Positions 26,963 through 36,866 are shown, counted from the first letter of the stretch. The stretch is DNA of 46,054 nt from an uncultured Shewanella sp. (GCF_947495455.1 NZ_CANLZC010000038.1:1-46054), one strand, 5' to 3'. Translations and numbers: made by a program. Notes: generated by a model not told the origin, from the sequence alone.

Positions 26963-27478
26963 TTAAAAACCTAGCTGATCAATAATTTGATTTGCGACAA
27001 CCTTTGCACTCTGTTCATCGGTTTTCACGATAACATCAGCAATTTCTTCGTAAAGTGGATTACGGATCGCAGCTAAATTTTCTAAAACTTCTCTTGGATC
27101 TTCTACTTGTAACAAGGGACGACGCTTATCACGCTGAGTACGCGCAACTTGCTTATCAATTGTCGTTTCCAAGTATACGACTATCCCGCGAGCAGACAGA
27201 TTGTTTCTGATCTCCTTGCTTTGGATTGAGCCGCCTCCGGTCGCTAATACAATTCCTTGCTTTTCAGTTAAGTCAGCGACGACTTGTGTTTCACGAACAC
27301 GAAAACCTTCTTCGCCTTCGACATCAAAAACCCACGCTATATCCGCACCTGTGCGGTTTTCAATCTCTTGATCTGAATCGTGGAACTCTAAGTGCAGCAT
27401 CTGCGCTAGATGTCGACCAATGGTGCTTTTACCTGCGCCCATAGGTCCTACTAGAAAAATATTACGTTTTTCGGCCAT
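26963..27478 (-). CDS. aroK: Shikimate kinase I
   Basis: 171 residues. Walker [16 protein letters not shown] at 11-25, the shikimate-binding [15 protein letters not shown] and ATGGGSI, and the lid RDKRRPLLQ. It phosphorylates shikimate with ATP. First gene of aroK-aroB-damX-dam, just downstream of pilQ, the usual gammaproteobacterial arrangement. Confidence 0.97.
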   Translation of the reverse strand: MAEKRNIFLVGPMGAGKSTIGRHLAQMLHLEFHDSDQEIENRTGADIAWVFDVEGEEGFRVRETQVVADLTEKQGIVLATGGGSIQSKEIRNNLSARGIVVYLETTIDKQVARTQRDKRRPLLQVEDPREVLENLAAIRNPLYEEIADVIVKTDEQSAKVVANQIIDQLGF

Positions 27479-27868
27479 TTCTTATACGTCTGAATCTTAT
27501 ATGAAGTTTGCCTACATCGATTTGAAAAATAAAATCGACCTTAAATGTTACCTTGCTCGCTTGAGACTTGACCACTGATTATCTCAGTTAAATAGCCTGA
27601 ATGGCAAGTAGTGAAATTAAATTCTCTTGAAAATGTTCACCTATTTATCACCTATCACATTAAAATCAATATGTTATATAGAGTAAATTTATGCAACAAG
27701 AGTGTCTCTCAAACCAGCATAAATTGTAAAGAATGGCACTTTAAGAAAAATATCAGCCTTAAGTGCAATAAACACTAAGATCTCCCCTCCAAAGCGATAA
27801 AAGTCAACAGGTCAAATTATAGCCAACCACAAAAGTCTTTCAATAGAATAAAAGCTGTCACTACACAA
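27479..27868. other. Intergenic region between pilQ and aroK
   Basis: 390 bp without a convincing gene. It must hold the end of the pil transcript and the promoter for aroK-aroB-damX-dam on the minus strand. AT-rich stretches around 27661-27700 (for example TATATAACAT on the minus strand) are candidate promoter sequence, but no firm -35/-10 pair is seen and no strong terminator hairpin. Confidence 0.5.
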
Positions 27869-29872
27869 TTACTGTGAAATAATTTTGGGTGTCACAAAAA
27901 TCAGTAATTCCCGTCTTTCATTGCTTTTTGAACTATTTCTAAAAAGAAACCCTAAATAAGGGATATCCCCTAAGATCGGCACTCGACTGGAACTATTAAT
28001 CATGCTTTTTTGATAAATGCCCCCCAATACAATTGTCTCACCATGATCCACCAACACCTGAGTACCAATACGTTGAGTGTCTATTGTGAGCCCTCCTTCA
28101 GTATCAAAACTTGGCGTATCATTGGTTATCGCTAAATCTAGAATCACCTTATTATCTGGGGTTATTTGTGGTGTCACACTTAAGGATAATACGGCTTTTT
28201 TATAAGTCACTGACGTTGCACCACTGGATGTGGCTTCTTCGTATGGGATTTCAACACCTTGCTCTATATAAGCCGCTTTTTGATTAGATGTGGTAAGCCT
28301 AGGACTGGAAATAATTTCAGCTTTATCTTCTTGTTCTAAGGCAGTTAGCTCTAGATCTAAAATCGTCCCATCCGTTAGCTTAGCCACATGAAAAGCAATA
28401 CTGGTTGGGTTTACTCCAATAGGGTTAGCCGGTAAATTCACATTTAACCGCTCAGCAATGGGCGGCACCTCGCCATTGGTAATTTGCTCTGCCCCCGCAA
28501 TCGTTCCAGAGGTACCTGCATCGTCTTGTTCATCAGTGATCCCCCAACGGATCCCCAAATCTTCACTCACATTATCTCTGACTGTCACGACCCTCGACTC
28601 AATCAATACTTGCTTAATGGGAATATCTAACACTTCAACTAAACGATGAATGTTTTTTAAGCTTTCCTCAGTATCTTTAAGCAATAGCGTATTGGTTCTT
28701 TCATCGACCGCCACACTGCCTCTAGGTGACAATAAACTGGACGTATCCCCTTTCAATAAACTGGCAATATCAGTGGCTTTAGCATAGTTAATTTGAATAT
28801 ATTCAGAATAAAGCGTGGATAATTGAATAATATCTTGTTTATTTTTAAGCATTTGACTCTCGCGTAAAGCCATTTCTTCACTGGGGGCCACTAATAAAAT
28901 ATTGCCTTCGATGCGCTTGTCTAACCCTTTGGTCTGTAAAATTAAATCTAATGCTTGATCCCAAGGCACATCCTCTAGATGCAGCGTGATATCACCCTTA
29001 ACGGTATCGGTCGTCACTAAATTAAATTGGTTGTAGTCCGCGATAATTTGTAGCACTTTATTGACCGCAATATTCTGAAAATTTAACGACAAAGTTCGCC
29101 CAGTGTATTTTTTTACCTGACTCCCCCCCCCTAAATTCACCGCTTCATCAACAATAATTTTTAATAGTCGACCTTCTTGTTGGGATCGATAGCGGTAATT
29201 GCCTGCCACATTAATGTTAAAGCGCGTCATCTTCGACTCTTTAAATGTCTCAACATTATTCACTGGCGTCGCAAAATCTTTTACGTCTAAGGTATAGACT
29301 AGATCTGTGTCAATATTAGTATTATATAATTGCAACTCAAGTTCCGAACCTAACTGACTAAGGTTAAAAGCAATATTGCTATTACTAAAATAAACATCAA
29401 TCTCCCCGCCACCCGTATCGGTTCTTTTAAAATCAATTTTCTCTACTTTATTAATAAAATAAGATTGACTTGCCATGGCCATTTTATTATCACTAATAAC
29501 CAATCGAAAACGATTACCTTCAATCATGGGCTCAAAGGCTTGTAGCTTATTCAAATCAATAATGACATCCAAACTCTCGCCATTATTAGCAGTCCTGACG
29601 GCATTGACCCCCATTTGATTAATCATCCATTGATTTTTTTCCAATAAGGAAACACTCTCGTTAAATCGCAAAATAATTCGCGCAGGATCGGCCTGTAATC
29701 GTGTTTCAGGCTCATTCACTAAAGGAGATTTAAAAATCAATTCTAATACAAATTGGTGCACTAACTGATTATGATATTTCACCTCCATCAAACGATTCAC
29801 ATCAGCAGCAAACGTACTAAGGCTAAATAAAAACAAAATAAAGCCATAAAAGAAACCTTTATTTTTCATCAT
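27869..29872 (-). CDS. pilQ: Type IV pilus secretin PilQ
   Basis: 667 residues. The signal peptide (GFILFLFSLSTFAA) is followed by a peptidoglycan-binding AMIN region (about 30-250), the STN/N0 domain (TLSLNFQNIAVNKVLQIIADY, about 260-310), secretin N1 (STLYSEYIQINYAKATDIASL) and the C-terminal secretin beta-barrel (about 430-667) ending with the conserved VPILGDIPYLGFLF and ELLIFVTPKI. It forms the outer-membrane pore for the pilus. One AMIN-like region is visible; the length is within the usual range. Confidence 0.96.
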   Translation of the reverse strand: MMKNKGFFYGFILFLFSLSTFAADVNRLMEVKYHNQLVHQFVLELIFKSPLVNEPETRLQADPARIILRFNESVSLLEKNQWMINQMGVNAVRTANNGESLDVIIDLNKLQAFEPMIEGNRFRLVISDNKMAMASQSYFINKVEKIDFKRTDTGGGEIDVYFSNSNIAFNLSQLGSELELQLYNTNIDTDLVYTLDVKDFATPVNNVETFKESKMTRFNINVAGNYRYRSQQEGRLLKIIVDEAVNLGGGSQVKKYTGRTLSLNFQNIAVNKVLQIIADYNQFNLVTTDTVKGDITLHLEDVPWDQALDLILQTKGLDKRIEGNILLVAPSEEMALRESQMLKNKQDIIQLSTLYSEYIQINYAKATDIASLLKGDTSSLLSPRGSVAVDERTNTLLLKDTEESLKNIHRLVEVLDIPIKQVLIESRVVTVRDNVSEDLGIRWGITDEQDDAGTSGTIAGAEQITNGEVPPIAERLNVNLPANPIGVNPTSIAFHVAKLTDGTILDLELTALEQEDKAEIISSPRLTTSNQKAAYIEQGVEIPYEEATSSGATSVTYKKAVLSLSVTPQITPDNKVILDLAITNDTPSFDTEGGLTIDTQRIGTQVLVDHGETIVLGGIYQKSMINSSSRVPILGDIPYLGFLFRNSSKSNERRELLIFVTPKIISQ

Positions 29873-29920
29873 GATTCTTTCCCTGAAAGTGGTTTTTCTT
29901 TAATCTTATTTTTCACCAAA

Positions 29921-30472
29921 CTAACGGCTATCTTCATCCACTAATGTCAAATGACTGCTTCTATGAGTCCAACAGCCACTACCATCAGGAATAAGTTCTA
30001 CAATCTCAATACTTTTCTTTGTAATAACCTTAATTTGTCCATGATATAACCCTAAGTAATCTCCAATGGATAACCTATGCACTTTTCCATCATAACTTTC
30101 TATCAAAGCCCAAATAGTCGGTTGTTTGGCAATATGAGGATCCGTGAGTGTGCCTCTCATTTTTAAATTATCTAAGGCATAAGTTTCGAGATGCGATTTT
30201 TGTCTGTTCAATTCAGGCTGTAAACAATCTTTTGTGATGTCTATCGCTTCTTCTGTTTGCTTACGAACAGGAAGCACATAAGGGCTTCGCTTTCCTTTGC
30301 CAGCGTAATCAAAGTGTTCAAACTTTGGGGTTGCCTTTAAAGGCGCAATGAGTGCAGTATGTTGCTGTTTAGTCTGCTGTACAAATTGCTCTAGATCTGT
30401 CTTATCGCTGCAAGCACTATTAAAAAACAAGGTCCATACACCGCACATCGTCAGTGATTTTACTTTCATCAT
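29921..30472 (-). CDS. pilP: Type IV pilus inner-membrane lipoprotein PilP
   Basis: 183 residues with a short lipoprotein signal (TLFFNSACSDKTDLEQFV). The PilP HR domain contains DNLKMRGTL, WALIESYDGKVHRLSIGDYLG and the closing IELIPDGSG(C)W, where family members usually have Gly-Asp-Gly. It links the PilN/PilO complex to PilQ. Its start overlaps the pilO stop by 4 bp. Confidence 0.94.
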   Translation of the reverse strand: MMKVKSLTMCGVWTLFFNSACSDKTDLEQFVQQTKQQHTALIAPLKATPKFEHFDYAGKGKRSPYVLPVRKQTEEAIDITKDCLQPELNRQKSHLETYALDNLKMRGTLTDPHIAKQPTIWALIESYDGKVHRLSIGDYLGLYHGQIKVITKKSIEIVELIPDGSGCWTHRSSHLTLVDEDSR

Positions 30473-31083
30473 TTTTTGGCCTTCTTCTTATCTTTTACAT
30501 TCGCTCCCTCTTTAAAACGATAAGTTTTTGCTAATACCTCCATTTCAAGGGCTTCGAAGCCTCCTTTTTTCAATGTAAAATCATGCAAACTGACAATACG
30601 TGGTAATTTCGCCACTCCACTAACGAAATCCCCCAATTCGTGGTAATCCCCACTCACTGAGATTTTAATGGGAAATTCAATATAAAAGTCCTGCTGTAAT
30701 TCGCCCCTCCATTCTAAGCTCTTAATGGTAAGCCCAGCATTTGTCGCCACAAAAGTGACATCATCAATCAAGCCAGGCATCTCATTTTCTGAGGGGAGCA
30801 TCTTCAATAATTCAGCAAATTGTACTTCCATCAATGCCAGTTGTTCACGGTAATGCTCAAGATTAGCAGCCAATTGATATTTATTTTTAAATGACAACTT
30901 CAACTTATCTTCTTTTTTTTGCATGGCATCGAGTTGTTGAATGGCATTTGAAATCACCAAAAAATAACTGCCAATAAACACCCCCAAAGCCAAGAGTAAC
31001 GCAAAAAAAACTTTCACGGCCTTAGGCCAACTTCCCATATTTTCAAAATCGACATCTTTGAACTGATCAAAATCAATTCTCAT
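30469..31083 (-). CDS. pilO: Type IV pilus assembly protein PilO
   Basis: 204 residues. One N-terminal membrane helix (VKVFFALLLALGVFIGSYFL), a coiled coil (AIQQLDAMQKKEDKLKLSFK) and a ferredoxin-like periplasmic domain with LLKMLPSENEMPGLIDDV and SGDYHELGDFVSGVAKLPRI, the PilO hallmark. It ends with a basic tail. It pairs with PilN, and both starts and stops overlap neighbours by 4 bp. Confidence 0.95.
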   Translation of the reverse strand: MRIDFDQFKDVDFENMGSWPKAVKVFFALLLALGVFIGSYFLVISNAIQQLDAMQKKEDKLKLSFKNKYQLAANLEHYREQLALMEVQFAELLKMLPSENEMPGLIDDVTFVATNAGLTIKSLEWRGELQQDFYIEFPIKISVSGDYHELGDFVSGVAKLPRIVSLHDFTLKKGGFEALEMEVLAKTYRFKEGANVKDKKKAKK

Positions 31084-31664
31084 TGACGCTCCTTAGGGAC
31101 ACTCATCTTTTGAACATGTTTGGTGGCATTCACAACCGACACTTGTAAAATAAAACGCTGTAGCTGCCTAGATGCTTCATCATGAACGGTGATCAACTGC
31201 ATATTAGGATCATGAAGCCATTGAGATGCTTTTACTTTTCGCATCATATTCGCCACATGATTATTAGACTCACTGCTCCCTTCAATTAATAGTGCCGATC
31301 CTGTTTTTTTAACACTGGACAAATACACTCCAGCAGGCACCACTTTTACAAGCTCATCCAACACTCGTGTGGGTAAATTCCTTGCTTGCTGCAGATTTAA
31401 AATAATATCGGTACGTCGTTCAATGTCTTTCTTTCGTTCACGAATGGATTGAATTTCTCCAATTTGTTCATCGAGAAATTGTATTTCAAATAACAAATAA
31501 TCATTACGTCCTTTTTGCTCAGAAATAAGACCATTAACAACCAATAAAGACAGGTAACTCATGAGAACTGAAACTAAAAAAACCAATATAAGCACTCGAA
31601 CATAGTCTTTTTTTCGCTGCTCCCTCGCTTCTTCACGCCAAGGTAATAAATTAATATTTGCCAT
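31080..31664 (-). CDS. pilN: Type IV pilus assembly protein PilN
   Basis: 194 residues. The start MANINLLPWREEAREQRKK carries the INLLPWR motif that binds PilM. A membrane helix (VLILVFLVSVLMSYLSLLVV), coiled coil and periplasmic ferredoxin-like fold follow (VLDELVKVVPAGVYLSSVKK). Normally it begins at or within a few bases of the pilM stop. Here about 1.0 kb, mostly the 150-bp repeat array, separates them, so PilN is either made from a long untranslated mRNA or has its own promoter. Confidence 0.95.
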   Translation of the reverse strand: MANINLLPWREEAREQRKKDYVRVLILVFLVSVLMSYLSLLVVNGLISEQKGRNDYLLFEIQFLDEQIGEIQSIRERKKDIERRTDIILNLQQARNLPTRVLDELVKVVPAGVYLSSVKKTGSALLIEGSSESNNHVANMMRKVKASQWLHDPNMQLITVHDEASRQLQRFILQVSVVNATKHVQKMSVPKERQ

Positions 31665-31739
31665 AGGTTTCCTATATCAGCTTATACTCCAAAGCTAAAC
31701 TCAATTCCGTTATTTAAAAAAGATCCACTCAATAACCTC

Positions 31740-32677
31740 AATCAACACACTGCATCCCATACAATGAGGGCATTAAATCAAATCGGCCACTTTCCATAGC
31801 TTCTTAGTGCTAAACCCAAAGCTAACATGTACATAGATTCAACCATCTGTCATTGCAACTGCTGTTTAATCACAGCCAAACCAAACAAACCTTCCATGCT
31901 GGCATCTCTACAAAGTACAATGTGACGTTAAATCGGCCACTTTCCATAGCTTCTTAGCGCTAAACCCAAAGCTAACATGTACATAGATTCAACCATCTGT
32001 TGTTCCAGTTACTTTTTAATCACAGCCAAACCAAACAAACCTTCCATGCTGGCATCTCTACAAAGTAAAATGTGACGTTAAATCGGCCACTTTCCATAGC
32101 TTCTTAGCGCTAAACCCAAAGCTAACATGTACATAGATTCAGCCATCTGTTGTTCCAGTTACTTTTTAATCACAGCCAAACCAAACAAACCTTCCATGCT
32201 GGCATCTCTACAAAGTACAATGTGACGTTAAATCGGCCACTTTCCATAACTTTCGAGCGCTAGACCCAAAGCTAACATGTACATAGATTCAGCCATCTGT
32301 TGTTCCAGTTACTTTTTAATCACAGCCAAACCAAACAAACCTTCCATGCTGGCATCTCTACAAAGTACAATGTGACGTTAAATCGGCCACTTTCCATAAC
32401 TTTCGAGCGCTAGACCCAAAGCTAACATGTACATAGATTCAGCCATCTGTTGTTCCAGTTACTTTTTAATCACAGCCAAACCAAACAAACCTTCCATGCT
32501 GGCATCTCTACAAAGTAAAATGTGACCTTAAATCGGCCACTTTCCATAGCTTCTTATTGCTAAACCCAAAGCTAACATGTACATAGATTCAACCATCTGT
32601 CATTGCAACTGCTGTTTAATCACAGCCAAACCAAACAAACCTTCCATGCTGGCATCTCTACAAAGTAAAATGTGACG
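31740..32677 (-). repeat. Six 150-bp tandem repeats derived from the pilM 3' end
   Basis: Six head-to-tail units of exactly 150 bp start at 31781, 31931, 32081, 32231, 32381 and 32531. A shorter degenerate piece precedes them at about 31740-31780, next to pilN. On the minus strand each unit reproduces the last about 20 codons of pilM, including the stop (ATGTTAGCTTTGGG ... TGGCCGATTTAA). It also has a second pilM-like block (ATTGTACTTTGTAGAG ... GAAGGTTTG) that matches the ATTGTGCTTTGTGGTG ... GAAGGTTTG segment of the gene about 200 bp upstream of the stop. The intervening part of the gene is deleted. Units 4 and 5 differ at only two bases, and units 1 and 6 share a variant block. There are no spacers, so it is not CRISPR. 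Confidence 0.95.
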
Positions 32678-33820
32678 TTAAATCGGCCACTTTCCATAGC
32701 TTCTTAGTGCTAAACCCAAAGCTAACATGTACTTGGGCATCTGTAAGTGCAGTTGCTTTTTCATCACAGGTGATGCAACCAAGTTCCCCAGAAAAGGATC
32801 CGCTATCAATGTTTCAATATTCAAATCACTTTTAATTCTGTCAACCAAACCTTCAATACGGGCGCCACCACCACAAAGCACAATATAGTCAATACCTTCT
32901 CTCGTACTCACCGTATAATAAAGTTGTAAAATATGTTTGATTTTTTGCAGTAATTGCATTTGAAAAGGCCCTAACACTTCCTCCCGATAAGATTCAGGAA
33001 GCTCTCCCACTATTTTTGCTTTTTCGGCCTTATCAAAGGGCAATGCGTATGCTGACACAATCGCTTGGGTGTAAGCTTCTCCTCCCGTATCTTGGCTTCG
33101 AACAAAAACAGTTTCTCCAGATTCTACTATCGCAAGCGTTAGCATATTGGCACCCACATCAATCATAGCGGTGACATTTTGCTCTTCTTCATTAGGCAAC
33201 TGGTGCTTAATAAACTCATAGGTGCGCCCCAAGGCATACCCCTCAATGTCCACAACCTTCACTTCTAAATTAACATCATCTAACGCATCCACTCGACTAT
33301 CGATAGTATCAGTGCGACAAGCACTTAATAGCACATCGACATTGCCTTCTTCGATTTCTTCATTATCTAATAATTCAAAATCAATACTGATCTCATTTAA
33401 TGGGTAAGGAATAAGACTTTCTGCTTCAAGCTCAATTTGGGCTTCCATTTCAGCTTCGGTAAGAGAAGCATCCATTTCAATCACTTTATTAATCACCGCA
33501 GATCCCGATATCGCCACAGCCGCAAACTTGATGCTTTTAGGTAAGGTTCGTTTGATTAAACTCAACACTTCAACAAGCGTCTTTAAATCTTTGACTTCTC
33601 TGTCAACCACAACCCCTTTGTTCAAAGGAATCGAAGCATGACGAATAATATGATAGTCCTGCTCTTTCTTGCTTAATAAAATGGCTTTGACTTCATGGGA
33701 GCCAATATCAATGCCCACCATCAAAGGGGCAGAATGAAGCCAAGACTGAAATTTTGACCAAACGACTTTTGAAAACCATTTATGTGAAAGCCACTGTTGC
33801 AATAACATAGTCTCTATCAC
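32678..33820 (-). CDS. pilM: Type IV pilus assembly ATPase-like protein PilM
   Basis: 380 residues, longer than the usual about 355 because of an N-terminal extension before the actin-like core. GIDIGSHEVKAILLS (36-50) is the phosphate-1 motif of the FtsA/actin fold. MIDVGANMLTLAIVESGE and IVLCGGGARIEGL are the further nucleotide-binding motifs. It is cytoplasmic and binds the N-terminus of PilN. The C-terminus MLALGLALRSYGKWPI is normal for the family. The last codons are also the start of the 150-bp array downstream. First gene of pilMNOPQ and divergent from the PBP1a gene, the standard arrangement. Confidence 0.95.
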   Translation of the reverse strand: MIETMLLQQWLSHKWFSKVVWSKFQSWLHSAPLMVGIDIGSHEVKAILLSKKEQDYHIIRHASIPLNKGVVVDREVKDLKTLVEVLSLIKRTLPKSIKFAAVAISGSAVINKVIEMDASLTEAEMEAQIELEAESLIPYPLNEISIDFELLDNEEIEEGNVDVLLSACRTDTIDSRVDALDDVNLEVKVVDIEGYALGRTYEFIKHQLPNEEEQNVTAMIDVGANMLTLAIVESGETVFVRSQDTGGEAYTQAIVSAYALPFDKAEKAKIVGELPESYREEVLGPFQMQLLQKIKHILQLYYTVSTREGIDYIVLCGGGARIEGLVDRIKSDLNIETLIADPFLGNLVASPVMKKQLHLQMPKYMLALGLALRSYGKWPI

Positions 33821-34284
33821 TCTTATTCAAAATAAGTATTTGGGCTGATTAACATAGGACGACATAAACGGAGCAATCAGGTCGAAAGACAACTGAGCAA
33901 GCGATGAAGCATTTAAACAATAAAACGGTAAAACAAATACCTTTCAATGACTCTATTTGTACAAAAAATTGCCTCTCTTTACAATTGCTATTTTCAAATC
34001 ACATCGCCCCCCATGGTAAATTAAATCTAATATGGAAAAATTACATCCTTTTTATACCAACAAAACGCAACATAAAAAGAATAAAAAGTCACACAATAAT
34101 TTGTTTTTTAAACACTATATTCCCCCGTTATTTGTAATAACATTCACCTGCTATTCCATTTATTTAAAATGCTATTCTAGAAAATAGATTAACCTCAGCT
34201 TAACCTATACTGTGGCGAAACTGGCATCTTCAACTACCTTAGGTATATACTACTGGGCCTATTTATCCTTGGTGGAATTATTTG
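33821..34284. promoter_or_regulatory. Divergent pilM / PBP1a promoter region
   Basis: 464 bp, AT-rich, with no convincing gene. Two TATACT sequences (34206-34211 and 34246-34251) are candidate -10 elements for the PBP1a gene on the plus strand, without clear -35 partners. A plus-strand open frame at 33904-34137 lacks a good ribosome site and any recognisable feature. Confidence 0.45.
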
Positions 34285-36849
34285 GTGAAGTGGTTTAAAC
34301 GTCTTACAATTGCTTTTTTTAGCTTAACTCTATTGGGCATTTTAGCGATAACCGCAGCCTATTATTATGTGCTGCCGGATCTTCCTGATGTCAACACACT
34401 GAAAACCGTTAAGCTTCAAACCCCTCTTAGAATTTACACCAGCGATGGTAAACTCATTTCTCAGTTTGGTGAGAAAAGACGTATTCCTCTGGAATTAAAA
34501 GATATTCCAAAACCATTATTACAAGCTTTTATCGCCACTGAAGACAGTCGTTTCTACGAACACCAAGGCATTGACCCTATTGGCCTTTTCAGAGCTGCTT
34601 TGGTGATGATCACCACAGGTAAAAAGAAACAAGGTGCCAGTACTATCACAATGCAAGTGGCGCGAAATTTCTTTTTAACCCGTGATAAAACCATCATTCG
34701 AAAAATTAAAGAAATTTTTATCTCCATTCATATCGAACAACTGCTCACTAAAGATGAAATTTTAGCCTTGTACGTTAATCGTATTTATCTGGGCCAAAGG
34801 GCTTACGGTGTCGGTGCGGCAGCTCAGGTTTATTACGGTAAAGATGTGGCTGACTTAACCTTACCTGAAATGGCAATGATAGCAGGTTTGCCCAAAGCAC
34901 CTTCAACAATGAATCCCATCACTTCTCGCACCCGTGCTCTGAGTCGCCGTAACGTCGTACTCATGCGTATGCATGATGTCGGTTACATCACAGATCAAGA
35001 ATATACAAACGCGATAAAGCAACCATTAACGGCCAGTTATCACGGTGCTGAGATTGATTTTTATGCTCCTTATGTCGCAGAAATGGCGAGGGATTATTTA
35101 GTCGCTAAGTTAGGAGAAGAAGAAGCTTATACCGGTGGTTATGATATTTATACCACTGTCGACTCCAAGTTACAGCGTGATGCACAACAAGCATTAAGAA
35201 ACAATGTATACGCTTACGATGAAAGACATGGGTATCGAGGGCGCACTAAAGTTTTATGGACTGATACACCACCGAGTATCGATGAAATCACCGCAAAATT
35301 GAAAAAAACCACTGCTTTTCAAGGTTTGCAACCTGCAGCTGTCATGGCTGTCGATGATAAAAGCGCCACTGTTCTTACAGCAAAGGGAGAAAGCATTACA
35401 CTGCCTTGGGACGGGATCAAGTGGGCAAGGCGCTTCATCACTAATAAGAAACAAGGCCCTGCTCCCAAAACAGCTACCGATGTATTAACCATAGGCGAGC
35501 AAGTTTGGATTCGAAACAATGGCCAAATTTGGCAACTCTCTCAGGTGCCACTAGTCTCCAGTGCTATTGTCTCTATTGACCCGCATGATGGCGCCATTAA
35601 GGCCTTAGTGGGTGGCTTTAGCTTCTTTATGAGTCAGTATAATCGCGCCACCCAAGCCAAACGCCAGTTAGGTTCCAATATCAAACCTTTCATCTACTCT
35701 GCCGCGTTAGAAAAAGGATATACTCTAGCCACATTAATCAATAATGCTCCGATTAATCAACCGGATATTCGCCAAGGTATTGCATGGCGTCCTAAAAACT
35801 CACCGGATGTTTATGGCGGTCCAACGCGATTACGCTTAGGGCTTGCTCAATCCATTAACGTGATGGCAGTCCGAACCATGCGTTATACCGGACTCAATGC
35901 CGCTATAAAAGAGTTAACAAAGTTCGGTTTTGATCCTGCCGACTTACCTCACAATGAATCTTTAGCCTTAGGCTCTGCATCAGTAACACCATTGCAAGTG
36001 GTTACCGCCTTTTCAGCCTTTGCTAACGGTGGCTACTTAGTCACGCCTTATTATATAGAACGAATAGAAACAGCAACAGGTGATATTATAGAGCAAGCTA
36101 ATCCTACCCTTGCCTGTACACCCAGTAGCGATGATGCACAAAACGCACCATCTTCAAGCAATACTGGCGATCTAGTGGATTCAAACTTAAGCATTGATAC
36201 GGTCAATACGGTCAATACGGTCAAGCAGACGGCGGGGCCAATCGATCAATGTGGCAACTACAATGCCCGTTTTGCTCCACAGATTATTTCTCATCAAACC
36301 GCATTTTTAATTTCAGATGCGCTTAAAAGTGTTATTTGGGGCGGCGGAAATTGGAGCAAAGGCACAGGCTGGAATGGTACTGCTTGGCGCGCTTCTCGTG
36401 ATGTAAAACGCCATGATATTTCTGGTAAAACAGGAACAACCAATGAATCCCGTGATACTTGGTTCAGTGGCTTTAACCCCAATTTAGCGACAACGGTTTG
36501 GGTGGGATTTGATGATCACAGCCAAGAGCTCGGCCGCACCAGTTGGAATAATAATGGCCCTAAAACGCAAATATTCCAAGCCGAATCAGGCGCTAAAACC
36601 GCAGGCCCTGCATGGAATGCATTTATGAAAGATGCCCTAGCTGGCACCCCCGAAATTCCCTCATCACCGCCGCCAGGGATTGTTTCGGTGCGCATTGATT
36701 TAGCCACAGGAAAACTAAGTCATAAAACGGATTATACCAGTCGGTTTGAATATTTTGTGGCGGGCACTGAACCCACGGAATATGCCACACAATCCAATGA
36801 TGAAGGCAGCATTTTTATCGATAATTCAACCGATGATCTCTTTCAGTAA
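34285..36849 (+). CDS. mrcA: Class A penicillin-binding protein 1a
   Basis: 854 residues from GTG 34285, chosen over TTG 34282 because GGTGGA lies 8 nt upstream. A short cytoplasmic tail and one membrane helix (LTIAFFSLTLLGILAITAAYYYV) are followed by the glycosyltransferase domain (ATEDSRFYEHQGIDP with the catalytic Glu, QGASTITMQVARN, KIKEIFISIHIEQLL) and the transpeptidase domain (SNIK with active Ser464, and KTGTTN with Lys715). An OB-like region lies between. A Ser/Asn-rich insert with VNTVNTV repeats sits near 620-650. It polymerises and crosslinks peptidoglycan, activated by LpoA, also encoded here. Confidence 0.96.
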   Translation: MKWFKRLTIAFFSLTLLGILAITAAYYYVLPDLPDVNTLKTVKLQTPLRIYTSDGKLISQFGEKRRIPLELKDIPKPLLQAFIATEDSRFYEHQGIDPIGLFRAALVMITTGKKKQGASTITMQVARNFFLTRDKTIIRKIKEIFISIHIEQLLTKDEILALYVNRIYLGQRAYGVGAAAQVYYGKDVADLTLPEMAMIAGLPKAPSTMNPITSRTRALSRRNVVLMRMHDVGYITDQEYTNAIKQPLTASYHGAEIDFYAPYVAEMARDYLVAKLGEEEAYTGGYDIYTTVDSKLQRDAQQALRNNVYAYDERHGYRGRTKVLWTDTPPSIDEITAKLKKTTAFQGLQPAAVMAVDDKSATVLTAKGESITLPWDGIKWARRFITNKKQGPAPKTATDVLTIGEQVWIRNNGQIWQLSQVPLVSSAIVSIDPHDGAIKALVGGFSFFMSQYNRATQAKRQLGSNIKPFIYSAALEKGYTLATLINNAPINQPDIRQGIAWRPKNSPDVYGGPTRLRLGLAQSINVMAVRTMRYTGLNAAIKELTKFGFDPADLPHNESLALGSASVTPLQVVTAFSAFANGGYLVTPYYIERIETATGDIIEQANPTLACTPSSDDAQNAPSSSNTGDLVDSNLSIDTVNTVNTVKQTAGPIDQCGNYNARFAPQIISHQTAFLISDALKSVIWGGGNWSKGTGWNGTAWRASRDVKRHDISGKTGTTNESRDTWFSGFNPNLATTVWVGFDDHSQELGRTSWNNNGPKTQIFQAESGAKTAGPAWNAFMKDALAGTPEIPSSPPPGIVSVRIDLATGKLSHKTDYTSRFEYFVAGTEPTEYATQSNDEGSIFIDNSTDDLFQ
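36197..36223 (+). repeat. 9-bp in-frame repeat (x3) in the PBP1a gene
   Basis: Three copies of ATACGGTCA give (D)TVNTVNTV in the acidic, Ser-rich insert of the transpeptidase half. Copy-number change would keep the frame. Confidence 0.95.
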
Positions 36850-36866
36850 CTAATCTAATATCATTT

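Noticed and set aside
31781..32680. CRISPR array
   Set aside because: The units are 150 bp, adjoin without variable spacers and match pilM; there are no cas genes.
33904..34137. 77-codon frame between pilM and the PBP1a gene
   Set aside because: No ribosome site, odd composition, and it lies in the divergent promoter region of the two genes.
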